DNA of 64,000 bases from Cherax quadricarinatus (lineage: Eukaryota > Arthropoda > Malacostraca > Decapoda > Parastacidae): the NCBI RefSeq assembly GCF_038502225.1, contig NC_091298.1, forward strand, positions 34,648,109-34,712,108, in the 5' to 3' direction. Under the pieces are notes generated by a model. It worked only from the letters and a program-made list of their open reading frames with translations, was not told where the DNA came from and made no database searches. Both the position numbers and the translations under genes were made by a program. Below, one piece after another: positions 54,825-64,000 of the stretch. The first letter of the stretch is position 1. Every line of letters begins with the position of its first letter.

Positions 54825-54904
54825 GTCCAGTGAGAAGTGTCACTGCTAGGTCCAGTGGGAAGTGTCACTGCTAGGTCCAGTGAGAAGTGTCACTGCTAGG
54901 TCCA
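54825..54904. repeat. 25-bp minisatellite, interrupted by solo LTR
   Basis: Units of GGTCCAGTGAGAAGTGTCACTGCTA; three before the LTR, with more (GTCCAGTGAGAAGTCACTGC, then GGTCCAGTGAAAGG) after it at 55338-55375. The 5-bp duplication GTCCA of the LTR is part of this unit. Confidence 0.9.
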
Positions 54905-55337
54905 TGTGGCATGCAAAGAGTACGTAACCTTTATTCGGCGCATGTACACACCCTCATTTACAGGCTATCTCCCCAACCAGTGAACCAGGGGACTGAAGGT
55001 TGACGATGGGGCCCCGTCGTTCAACTAGTACCCAAGTTCCAGCCAATGAGAAGATGGTTTTGGCAATCGCAGAGGTTATGTGGGTACCACTCTCCTGTCT
55101 GCCCTTGTCATTCCCATTCTAGAGCAGGTTGAAGCACGGTCTGCTCTCTAGTGGCTTCTGTTCTGCCTTGCTTACCGTGGAGTGCACTAATACCTATCAC
55201 TGTACATAGTGTATATAGTGTACATACTTCTGTTCTAAATTGGTGAAGGTTAATATAAGTCAAAAGTTTTCTGCTGTGTTTATTTTGTTCCCTTTACACC
55301 CAGGATAACAGGCCATTTGGACTCCTGGGTTGTAATA
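54905..55337. mobile_element. Solo LTR, copy 2 (433 bp)
   Basis: Same family as 24597-25042: starts TGTGGCATGCAAAGAG, ends CTGGGTTGTAATA, with 5-bp duplication GTCCA (54900-54904 and 55338-55342). It is diverged from copy 1 by scattered substitutions and small gaps but collinear throughout. Confidence 0.88.
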
Positions 55338-55375
55338 GTCCAGTGAGAAGTCACTGCTAGGTCCAGTGAAAGGTC

Positions 55376-55735
55376 GTAGGAAAAGTTGGAGGGAGATGAT
55401 AAAGAAGGTTTTGTGTGTGAGGGGCTTGGACTTCAAGCAAGCGTGCGTTAGTGATAGAAGTGAAGGTAAATGCTTTTTATGATTATGTGCTGTTGGAGTG
55501 TGAGTAAAGTAATATTTATGAAGGGATTCAGGGGAAACCGGTTAGCCGAACAAGAGTCCTGAAGGTGGAAAGTACAGTGCCTGAGCACTAAAGGATAGGT
55601 GAATATGGTGTAGTTTTAAACTATAGCGTAGGCACACTTCTGACATGACGTTGATGGAGTGAATGATGATGAAAGTGTTTCTTCATTTTCGGGTCATTCT
55701 GCTTCGGTGGGAAACGGCCGATGTATTAAAAAAAA
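55376..55735 (+). mobile_element. RTE-like 3' fragment, copy F (diverged)
   Basis: Plus strand, starting in the GRPRKGW-coding region (GGTCGTAGGAAAAGTTGG), with decayed frame, then the 3' boxes (GAAACCGGTTAGCCGAAC, TTCTGACATGACGTTGATGG, TCGGGTCATTCTGC) and an A-rich rather than (TA)n end. It adjoins the 25-bp minisatellite. Confidence 0.75.
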
Positions 55736-55819
55736 TTGTAACAGAGCAAAAACAGTCTAGATGCTAGATAAGTATCAGTAGGTTGACCTAGTATTCACTG
55801 GTACGTGTCTGCTAATAGA

Positions 55820-56037
55820 GGCAGGGAGGCTGGAGTGGGAATAACACCACCGATGCTACTGTCAGGGAGGCTGGAGTGGGAATAACACCACCGATGCTAC
55901 TGTCAGGGAGGCTGGAGTGGGAATAACACCACCGATGCTACTGTCAGGGAGGCTGGAGTGGGAATAACACCACCGATGCTACTGTCAGGGAGGCTGGAGT
56001 GGGAATAACACCACCAATGCTACTGTCAGGGAGGCTG
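55820..56037. repeat. 41-bp minisatellite
   Basis: Five units of a 41-bp sequence (GGGAGGCTGGAGTGGGAATA, then ACACCACCGATGCTACTGTCA), spaced 55824, 55865 and so on; a sixth is partial. Units are almost identical, implying recent expansion. Confidence 0.93.
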
Positions 56038-56062
56038 GTTGACGCTTTTGAATCCAAATCAT

Positions 56063-56072
56063 GAATAATAAC

Positions 56073-56131
<59 letters not shown>

Positions 56132-56187
56132 TAATAATAATAATAATAATAATAACAATAATAATAATTATAATAATAATAATAACA

Positions 56188-56236
<49 letters not shown>

Positions 56237-56240
56237 GATA
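56063..56240. repeat. (AAT)n tract with AAC interruptions
   Basis: AAT triplets interrupted by AAC and ATT, left of a dispersed repeat. It accounts for the Ile/Leu-rich and Tyr-rich minus-strand frames here. Confidence 0.93.
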
Positions 56241-56525
56241 ATAATAACATCGACACCATGCCCAGCCCTTCTAGGGTAGGGTAGGTGCCTGAGCCGGAGC
56301 TTTTAGCTCATAAGACTGTCATTCCCATTAGCCCCCTTGGGGCGGGGATGGCAGACCAGAGAGGCCTAGCTGGTGGCTAGGCCTGGGGACAGTTGGTCCC
56401 AAAGATGAGGAGGTACTTGTGCCTCCTCCCATGGGAGACTTAGGTCTCAGACACCCCCTAAAGAGGGAGCCAAGGCCGGGCCACCACTTGGAAAAGGCAC
56501 GGGCCGGGAGAATGCCGGCGAATCT
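56241..56525. mobile_element. SINE-like dispersed repeat, class unresolved
   Basis: About 285 bp, GC-richer than its surroundings: CATCGACACCATGCCCAGCC, CCCCCTTGGGGCGGGGATGG, GCTGGTGGCTAGGCCTGGGG and GCCGGGCCACCACTTGG, ending GAATGCCGGCGAATCTTAT. (AAT)n lies on both sides. It might be a SINE or the 5' region of a non-LTR element; I see no clear pol III boxes. Confidence 0.5.
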
Positions 56526-56549
56526 TATAATAATAATAATAATAACAAA

Positions 56550-56600
<51 letters not shown>
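56526..56600. repeat. (AAT)n tract
   Basis: Right-hand partner of 56063-56240; it flanks the dispersed repeat on its other side. Confidence 0.93.
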
Positions 56601-56602
<2 letters not shown>

Positions 56603-56689
56603 TATAATGAATTATAATATATTAGCGACCACTGTCAGCCTCAGAGTTATCTCTGAGTTACCAGACCTTGCCACGTGGAGGCCAGTGGT

Positions 56690-58150
56690 TCGTCTTTAAG
56701 GTCCCCCCACCCCCTCGCCTTCCCCAGGTTCATGTGTCCAGGAATTCATCCGTGGGCCCCCGGATGTCTCCCCTTCCTCACTTCCCTAAGGTCAGCCTCG
56801 CCTCTCTTTCTCTCTCTGCCTTCCAGCCTCAGCCTTCCCCAGGTTCATGTATCCAGGAATCCATCTGTCTGCCTCCGGATGTTTTCCCTTCCTCACCAAC
56901 CTGTATTCTTGCTGTCCCCAGGTTCATGTATCCAGGAATCCTTCCGTCTACCGCCGGATATCTTCCCTTCCCTACTTACCCAAGGTCAGCCTCAACTGCA
57001 TGTATTCTTGCCTTGCCCAGGTTCATGTATCCAGGAATCCATCCGCTCGCTCCCGGATGTCTCCCATTTCCCACTTACCCAAGGTCAGCCTCAACAACAA
57101 CCTTCCCCAAGTTCATGTATCCAGGAATCCATCCGCTCGCTCCCGGATGTCTTCCCTTCCCCATTTCCCTAAGGTCGGCGGTGCCTTCCCCGGATCAGTG
57201 TCTCCAGGAGTCCACTTATGTCACCTCAGGTGAACTCCCTTCCCCACTTCCCCAAGGTAAGCGGTATTCTTGCCGTTCCCAGGATCATGTATCCAGGAAT
57301 CCTTCCGTCTACCGCCGGATATCTTCCGTTCCCTACTTACCCAAGGTCAGCGTCAACTGCATGTATTCTTGCCTTGCCCAGGTTCATGTATCCAGGAATC
57401 CATCCGCTCGCTCCCGGATGTCTCCCCTTCCCCACTTACCTAAGGCCAGCCTCAACAACAACCTTCCACAAGTTCATGTATCCAGGAATTCATCCGTTCG
57501 CTCCCGGATGTCTTCCCTTCCCCATTTCCCTAAGGTCGGCGGTGCCTTCCCCGGATCTGTGTCTCCAGGAGTCCACTTATGTCACCTTAGTGGACTCCCT
57601 TCCCCACTTCCCCAAGGTCAGCGGTATTCTTGCCGTCTCCAGGATCATGTATCCAGGAATCCATCCGTCTACCGCCGGATATCTTCCCTTCCCCACTTAC
57701 CCAAGGTCAGCCTCAACTGCATGTATTCTTGCATTGCTCAGGTTCATGCATCCAGGAATCCATCCGTTCGCTCCCGGATGTCTCCCCTTCCCCACTTGCC
57801 TAAGGTCAGCCTCAACAACAACCTTCCTCAAGTTCATGTATCCAGGAATCCATCCGCTCGCTCCGGATGTCTTCCCTTCCCCATTTCCCTAAGGTTGGCG
57901 GTGCCTTCCCCGGATCAGTGTCTCCAGGAGCCCACTTGTGTCACCTGAGTGGACTCCCTTCCCCACTCCCCCAGAGTCAGCGGTGCCTTCCCCGGATCAG
58001 TGTCTCCAGGAGTCCACTTGTGTCACCTGAGTGGACTTCCTTCCTCACTTCCTCAGAGTCAGCGGTGCCTTCCCTGGATCAGTGTTTCCAGGAGTCCACT
58101 AGTGTCACCTCAGGTGGACTCCCTTCCCCACTTCCCCAGAGTCAGCGGTT
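56690..58150. repeat. Higher-order minisatellite, about 90-bp subunits in 360-bp blocks
   Basis: Subunits share CAGGTTCATGTATCCAGGAATCC-type sequence (in short: GTATCCAGGAAT), CGCTCCCGGATGTCT and CTTCCCCACTTACC. A distinctive subunit beginning GTGCCTTCCC recurs at 57181, 57542 and 57901, giving blocks of 361 and 359 bp. Frames of up to 426 codons (56668-57948) stay open because subunits rarely contain stops; the paired +1 and -1 length changes shift and restore frame. I see no start context, splice sites or known domain, so I do not call a gene, though a repetitive protein cannot be excluded. Confidence 0.85.
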
Positions 58151-58189
58151 GCCACCCTCAGTGACCTCGCTGCATGGAAACTCGGTCTT

Positions 58190-58310
58190 GTCTAGCTGGT
58201 CTACGGTAGAGACTGTCCAGGTGGGTGGAATTACTGGAGGTGACACACACAGAAAACTGCGTCCAGTAATTACATCCACCAAGACAGCCGCGACCGTAGG
58301 TCAGCTAGAC
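58190..58310. repeat. 121-bp imperfect hairpin
   Basis: GTCTAGCTGGTCTACGGT at the left pairs with ACCGTAGGTCAGCTAGAC at the right (two mismatches); inside, GGTGGAATTACTGGA-type sequence pairs with TCCAGTAATTACATCCACC. The whole stretch can fold back almost completely. It may be a small fold-back element or a MITE remnant; I see no target duplication. Confidence 0.75.
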
Positions 58311-59040
58311 GCCACCAAGCTGCCTCACAGTTCCGCCACCTCGGAGAGGCTAATTAACGTAAATTTTGGAAATCCTTTTATGTTACACTATGAAAATATA
58401 CGAAGAACAAGTTGATTTTTACTTATTTAGCTGTTTAAAAGTATTTGTGAGTGTTTTATTATTGCAGATGAATACCCGAGTGTTGGTTAATTTGTCCACC
58501 ACCATCATAACTGTCTTAAATATTACACTGCTTTCATTTTTGTATATTTATCCGTCTTTTACATTTGGCACTCAAAGCCTAACAAGCGCAGAAATTGCTT
58601 TCATACACATATATAAGTACTTTCACAAATATTTATACGTTTAAACACCTTACTCATACATCATTATACATACACTTGCATACATAAGAAACCACACACA
58701 ATTCCATGTACTACAAATACGCACACAACAATGTACACAGTTATCTGCTATCACTATAATATGTCTGAGATCACACATACATACACACAAACATGTCGCT
58801 CCAAAGCCCATCCCACGAACACTTATGTACACATACATGTGTACACATTCTCATAGACGTACATGTACTCGTCCACATGATTAAACAATGTAGAAGACAC
58901 AATATAAGGGAAATTTAGATATGATTATGTGCTTCAATATTCAGAATATATAAGACAAAAAAAAATGTTGGTTTACAGTATTTTGAGAACATTCTTTGTG
59001 TAACTTGTGAATATTTAAAGATGTGACACGACTGAGGCGC
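58311..59040. other. Unassigned sequence, CA-rich in the middle
   Basis: 58650-58860 is rich in CACATACA-type motifs. No gene recognised. Confidence 0.45.
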
Positions 59041-59109
59041 TAGTGGAGGACTGTGTGTCATGTGTACATGTTATTATGTACACATTAAATACACGTGTTG
59101 TGTATGTGT

Positions 59110-59600
59110 GCCATGTGTACATGTTGTGTGTTGATTGTCATGTGTACATGTTGTGTGTTGATGATTGTCATGTATACATGTTGTGTGTTGATGATTGTCA
59201 TGTATACATGCTGTGTGTTGATGATTGTCATGTGTACATGCTGTGTGTTGATGATTGTCATGTATACATGCTGTGTGTTGATGATTGTCATGTGTACATG
59301 CTGTGTGTTGATTGTCATGTATACATGCTGTGTGTTGATGATTGTCATGTGTACATGCTGTGTGTTGATGATTGTCATGTATACATGCTGTGTGTTGATG
59401 ATTGTCATGTATACATGCTGTGTGTTGATGATTGTCATGTATACATGCTGTGTGTTGATGATTGTCATGTGTACATGATGTCTGTTGATGATTGTCATGT
59501 ATACATGCTGTGTGTTGATGATTTTCATGTGTACATAATGTCTGTTGATGATTGTCATGTGTACATGTTGTGTGTGATTGTCATGTGTACATGTTATTAT
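59110..59600. repeat. 30-bp minisatellite with palindromic core
   Basis: About 16 units of a 30-bp sequence containing TGATGATTGTCATGTATACATG; occasional 27-bp units lack ATG. The segment CATGTATACATG is a 12-bp perfect palindrome (CATGTGTACATG in alternate units). The multiple-of-3 length keeps frames open on both strands (187 codons plus, with a 10-residue repeat; 157 codons minus). These are not genes. Confidence 0.93.
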
Positions 59601-59859
59601 GTATGAATGCTTGTAACATGTAAGAATGTCGCGTGTACATGTTATTGTGTATGTATGAGTGAAAGTGAGAATCTCTAAATCTCCTCCATGAAAATTGCAA
59701 CAAATTTAAAAAAAACTTCTGTTTTTCGTGTTTCATAAATGAATTTGAAGGTCGCAAATGTTTGTATATATACATACATGTACGTACATGTTAAATGTGT
59801 ATACAGAGTTTTAACACAGTATGTTAATAAAGTTCTGGTCTACATGATGGTTGCCTTGT

Positions 59860-60033
<174 letters not shown>

Positions 60034-60039
60034 TTTTAA

Positions 60040-60232
60040 GCAAAGTACAGTGACATTACACGTCTTTAACTTCGCAGGCGACACCACACAACATTATCTA
60101 AGACTAATTTTTTGGGTAAATATTTATCATCTTTCTTGCATATTGTAACTTAATTCAACACTTTAGCTATCAAAGCTCTACTGTATTAACATCTCTCATG
60201 TATCTTTTCCACAACTATAAATGCACCCAATG
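60040..60232 (-). pseudogene. Ancient RTE-like reverse transcriptase relic
   Basis: Strongly diverged but collinear with 31495-31700: GTGACATTACACGTC / ACAACATTATCTAAGACTA matches the GGTGACATCACACATCCTTG region, then TTTCTTGCATATTGTAACTT and CTTTTCCACAACTATAAATG match TTTCCTACATACTCTAACTT and CTTTTCCAAATCCATAAATG. It would cover the region from motif B back to motif A. It adjoins (AT)n on the left and runs into the 31-bp minisatellite on the right. Confidence 0.55.
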
Positions 60233-61795
60233 CAATTTATCCAGAGCAACGGAATATGACAGAATCCCGCCCAAAGCGATGGAATATGAAAGGGAAACAC
60301 GCCCAGGTCGATGGAAAATGGCAGGGAAACCCATCCAGGGAGATGGAATATGAAAAGAAAACCCGTCCAGGGTGATGGAATATGACAGGGAAACCGGTCT
60401 AGGGCGATGGAATATGACAAAGAAACCCATCCAGGGAGATGGAATATGGCAGGGAAACCCACCAGAGCGATGGAATATGACAGAAACCCATCCAGGGAGA
60501 TGGAATATGACAGGGAAACCCGTCGAGGGCGATGGAATGTGACAGCGAAAGAATTTCAGGGCAATGGAAAATGACAGAGAAGCCTGTCCACAGTGATGAA
60601 AAATAACCGGGAAACCCGTACAGGGCGATGGAATATTGCAGAAAACCGTCCAAAACGAGGAAATATGACAAGAAATTCTGTCTACTGAAATAGAAAATGA
60701 CAGGAAAACTCATCCATTACATAGAAAATGACAGAAAAACAGAAAATGAAAGAAAAACACGTCCAAGGCTATAGAAAATGAGGAGTTGTTCTGTTCAGGA
60801 CGATGGAAAACAGGACAACCCGTCCAAGGCTGTGGAAGATGACAGAAACCCGTCCAGAGCGATGAAAAACTACAAGAAACAAATCCAGCCGATAGAACAT
60901 GAGAGGGAAACCCGTGAAGGTCGATGGAAAATGACAGGGAAACCCTTCCAGGGGGACTGAAAAATGACAACAAAACCCTTCCAGGTGATGGAATATGACA
61001 AGCAAACCCGTCCAGGATAAATGAAAAAATGACAGGAACCTGTCAATGACGAAGGAAAATGACAAGGAAACCTGTCCAGGGCGAGTAAATATGAGAGAGA
61101 AACAAGTTCAGAGTTATGGATTAGAACAGAAAAACAGTCCATTGCGACGGAAAATGACAGTGAAAACCCACGAAGTTGGATGAAAAATGATAAGGACACC
61201 TGTCACCTCTCATGGACTATGACAAAGAAACCTCTCTAGGGCGAAGGAATGTGACTGGGAAACACATCCAAGGCGATGGAGTACAAGAGAAGAAATACGT
61301 CAAGCAAGGGTGACGTAAAATGACAAGAAAACCGGTCAAGGGAGATGGAATATGACAGAGAAACCTGTCCAGTGTGGTGGATAATGACAGGGATACCCGT
61401 CCAGGGTGGTGGATAATGAAAGGGATACCCGTCCAGGGTGATGGATAATGACAGGGACACCTTTCCAGGGCAGTGGATAATGACAGGGATTCCTGTCGAG
61501 AGTGGTGGATAATAACAGGGATACCTGTCCAGGGTAGTGAATAATGACAGGGATACCCGTCGAGGGTGGTGGATAATGACAATGATACCCATGCAGGGTG
61601 GTGAATAATGACAGCGGTACCCATCCAGGGTGGTTGATAATGACAGGGATACCAGTCCAGGGTGGTGGATAATGACAGGAATACCCGTCCAGGGTGGTGG
61701 ATAATGACAGGGATACCCGTCTAGAGTGGTGAATAATGACAGGGATACCCGTCCAGGGTGGTGGATAATGACAGGAACACTAAAGCAAGTGGTAT
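60233..61795 (+). repeat. 31-bp minisatellite, forward block
   Basis: About 50 units close to GGCGATGGAATATGACAGGG followed by AAACCCGTCCA. Units are diverged on the left. From about 61370 a variant with GGTGGTGGATAATGACAGGG and ATACCCGTCC takes over and is more uniform. Numerous frames on the opposite strand (Ser/Leu/Phe-rich) are by-products. Confidence 0.92.
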
Positions 61796-61804
61796 TGTGA
61801 CTAT

Positions 61805-63015
61805 GTACGGGTTTCTCTGTCATATTCCATCTCCATGGACTGGTTTTCTACTCATATTCGATTTCCAAGGACTAGTTTCCCTGTTAGGTAAGACACATAT
61901 GCAACAGTTAGGTATCTTTATTTCGAAATAAAGATACCTAACTGTTGCATATGTGTCTTACCTAACAATCTGTCGGTATTTTATACCATTTTAATGTTCA
62001 CTAGTTTCCCTGTCATATACCGTTTCCATTGAAGGGTTTCCATATCATAATCAATCTCAATGGACAGGTTTGTCTGTCATATTCCCTCTCCCTGGGCGGT
62101 TTCTGTCAAATTCCCTTGCCCTGTAAGGGTTTCCCTGTCATATTCCGTCGTTCTTGACTGGTTTCCTTGTCATATTCCAACTCTCATGACGAGTTTCCCT
62201 GTCATATTCCATCTCCCTGGACGGATTTCACTCTCGCATTCCATCTCCCTGGACGGGTTTCCCTGTCATATTCCATCTCCGTGGAGGGGTTTCCTTGTCA
62301 TATTCCATTTCCATCGACGGGTTTCCCTGTCATATTCCATCGCCCTAGACGGGTTTCTCTGTCATATGCCATCGTCCGGGACAGGTTTCTCTCTCATATT
62401 TCAACGCCCTGGACGGGTTACTTTGTCATATTCCATCGCTTATTCCATCTCCCTGGACGGGTTTCCCTGTCATATTCCATCTCTGTGGAGGGGTTTCCTT
62501 GTCATATTCCATTTCCATCGACGGGTTTCCCTGTCATATTCCATCGCCCTAGACGGGTTTCTCTGTCATATGCCATCGTCCGGGACAGGTTTCTCTCTCA
62601 TATTTCAACGCCCTGGACGGGTTACTTTGTCATATTCCATCGCCCTGGACGGGTTTCCCTGTCATATTCCATCGCCCGGGACAGGTTTCTCTGTCAAATT
62701 ACATCGCCGTTGACGGGTTTTCCTAACATATTCAATCTCCCTGGACGGATTTACCTCTCATATTACTTCTCCCTTAACAACTTTCATGTCACATTCCATC
62801 TCCCTTAACGGGTTTCCCTGTCTTATTCCATCTCCCTGGATGGGTTTCCCTCTCATATTCCATCTCCCTGGACAGGGTTTTCTGTCACATTCTTTCCCCT
62901 TGGACGGGTTGCCTTGGTATTTTTCATCGCCCTGGACGGGTTTTCCTGTCATATTCCATCTCCCTGGATTGGTTTCCTAGTCATATTACATTTCCCTGGA
63001 CTGGTTTCTCTGTCA
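61805..63015 (-). repeat. 31-bp minisatellite, inverted block
   Basis: The same unit in opposite orientation (CCCTGGACGGGTTTCCCTGTC, ATATTCCATC). It contains a near-identical tandem duplication of 204 bp: GTGGAGGGGTTTCCTTGTC at 62281 recurs at 62485, and the following sequence matches through about 62640. An 84-bp palindrome (61883-61966) and about 60 bp of adjoining PLE-related sequence interrupt it near its left end. Confidence 0.92.
61883..61966. repeat. 84-bp perfect palindrome of PLE terminal sequence
   Basis: Symmetric about 61924/61925 (centre TTTCGAAA), 42-bp arms with no mismatch. The arm (GTTAGGTAAGACACATATGC then AACAGTTAGGTATCTTTATTTC) is related to the PLE terminus at 46278-46315 and 46820-46856. 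The sequence to its right (AATCTGTCGGTATTTTATACC, then ATTTTAATGTTCAC) matches the continuation of that PLE at 46861-46891. Confidence 0.95.
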
Positions 63016-63024
63016 TCGCCCTGG

Positions 63025-63230
63025 ACTGGGAAACCCGTCCAGGCCGATGGAATATGACAGGGAAACTGGTCAAGGCAATGGAATATGACGGAAACTGGTC
63101 AAGACAATGGAATATGACAGGGAAACTGGTCAAGGCAATGGAATATGACAGGGAAACTGGTCAAGGCAATGGAATATGACAGGGGACACCCGTCCAGAGA
63201 GATGGAATATAACAGAAAACCCCGTTCAGG
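63025..63230 (+). repeat. 31-bp minisatellite, second forward block
   Basis: The unit returns to forward orientation (GGGAAACCCGTCCAGGCCGATGG, later GAAACTGGTCAAGGCAATGG), about six units. The turn point at about 63016-63030 reads CATCGCCCTGGACTGGGAAACC. Confidence 0.9.
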
Positions 63231-63712
63231 GTGACTTTATGCTCACATAACCATGGACTTTATGCTCACATAACCATGGACTTTATGCTCACATAACCAT
63301 GGAATTTATGCTCTCATAACCATGGACTTTATGCTCACATAACCATGAACGTTATGCTCACATAACCATGAACGTTATGCTCACATAACCATGAACGTTA
63401 TGCTCACATAACCATGAACGTTATGCTCACATAACCATGAACGTTATGCTCACATAACCATGAACGTTATGCTCACATAACCATGAACGTTATGCTCACA
63501 TAACCATGAACGTTATGCTCACATAACCATGAACGTTATGCTCACATAACCATGAACGTTATGCTCACATAACCATTGAATTTATGCTAACATTATCATG
63601 AACTTTATCCTCAAATATCCATTGACTTTATGCTCACATAACCATGGACTTTATGCTCACATAACCATGGACTTTATGCTCACATAACCATGGACTTTAT
63701 GCTCACATAAAT
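63231..63712. repeat. 23-bp minisatellite (TATGCTCACATAACCATG)
   Basis: About 21 units of TTATGCTCACATAACCATGAACG or ...CATGGACT. GACTT-type units sit at both edges and AACG-type units in the middle, so the centre expanded most recently. Confidence 0.93.
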
Positions 63713-63776
63713 GTCACTAATTTCCGGATAAACATTGTAAAACATATCTTTGACTTTGTAGTGGAGACTTAACAAG

Positions 63777-64000
63777 GTAACGTTTCGGTAAGGGTGAAGG
63801 TAACGTGGAGGTCAGGGTCAAGGTAACGTGGTGGTCAGGGTCAAGGTAACGTGGTGGTCAGGGTCAAGGTAACGTTTCGGTAAGGGTGAAGGTAACGTGG
63901 AGGTCAGGGTCAAGGTAACGTGGTGGTCAGGGTCAAGGTAACGTAGTGGTCAGGGTCAAGGTAACGTGGTGGTCAGGGTCAAGGTAACGTGGTGGTCAGG
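63777..64000. repeat. 23-bp minisatellite (GGTAACGTGGTGGTCAGGGTCAA)
   Basis: About ten units, with a TTTCGGTAAGGGTGAAG variant at two places about 90 bp apart (63782 and 63873), implying a four-unit block duplication. It runs off the right end of the window. Its unit length equals that of the previous array but the sequence is unrelated. Confidence 0.92.

Noticed and set aside
56690..58150. Collagen-like or mucin-like host gene
   Set aside because: No signal peptide, no Gly-X-Y pattern, several frames open at once, and higher-order repeat structure typical of a satellite.
59043..59606. 187-codon frame with a 10-residue repeat as a small repetitive protein gene
   Set aside because: The 30-bp unit also keeps the opposite strand open for 157 codons; it is explained by the minisatellite.
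60233..63015. Serine/Phe-rich frames in the 31-bp arrays (for example 62060-62713)
   Set aside because: The repeat unit explains them; overlapping frames are open in parallel and no domain is recognisable.

Overview
This is a eukaryotic, repeat-dominated window. I could identify no host protein-coding gene, rRNA gene or canonical tRNA gene. The mix suggests a decapod crustacean, probably a crayfish or lobster relative: CR1-like retrotransposons ending in repeats of the octamer AACATAAG, Penelope-like elements (PLEs), an RNase H-bearing non-LTR family ending in a gcgctaagccacaagg motif, and about twenty long (TA)n arrays. That assignment rests on recognising dispersed repeat families and is an inference. 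Most long open frames are either retrotransposon enzymes or by-products of tandem repeats whose unit length is a multiple of 3.

Layout. 1-2605 is a 12-bp minisatellite built on GCTAGC; 3296-3605 is a 14-bp minisatellite. 3.8-8.3 kb holds a decayed RTE-like retrotransposon, two copies of a small element with inverted termini and several (TA)n arrays. 9.7-10.5 kb is a 55-bp minisatellite. 11467-19310 is one retrotransposon of the I/RNase H group on the minus strand, bounded by a perfect 13-bp target-site duplication and split inside its reverse transcriptase by a PLE (13417-14663) with its own 12-bp duplication. 19.3-24.6 kb is mostly single-copy-looking AT-rich DNA. 24597-25042 is a solo LTR with a 5-bp duplication. 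25.1-28.7 kb is a retrotransposon whose reverse transcriptase carries a C-terminal restriction-like endonuclease (R2-like layout), broken by two frameshifts and one stop; two relatives lie at 33.4 and 41.6 kb.

28.7-43 kb is a mosaic of RTE-like, R2-like, PLE, LTR and inverted-terminus pieces, nearly all joined through (TA)n arrays. 43.2-46.15 kb is a CR1-like element with (TG)n at both ends. 46.3-46.9 kb is a PLE-derived fold-back. 47.4-52.9 kb is an older CR1-like element interrupted by a younger one with a 767-codon open frame. 54.9-55.3 kb is a second solo LTR. 55.8-64 kb is almost entirely tandem repeats, including a 31-bp array that reverses orientation twice and carries an 84-bp perfect palindrome near one reversal.

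The elements do not form a pathway. Each retroelement family has its own way of inserting: apurinic-type endonuclease (I-like, RTE-like, CR1-like), restriction-like endonuclease (R2-like) or GIY-YIG endonuclease (PLE). The window is best read as a record of repeated nested insertion, with microsatellites marking most junctions. Three features deserve the closest look: perfect tail-to-tail PLE palindromes, hammerhead-ribozyme-like cores in PLE termini, and the systematic bounding of retroelement fragments by (TA)n.
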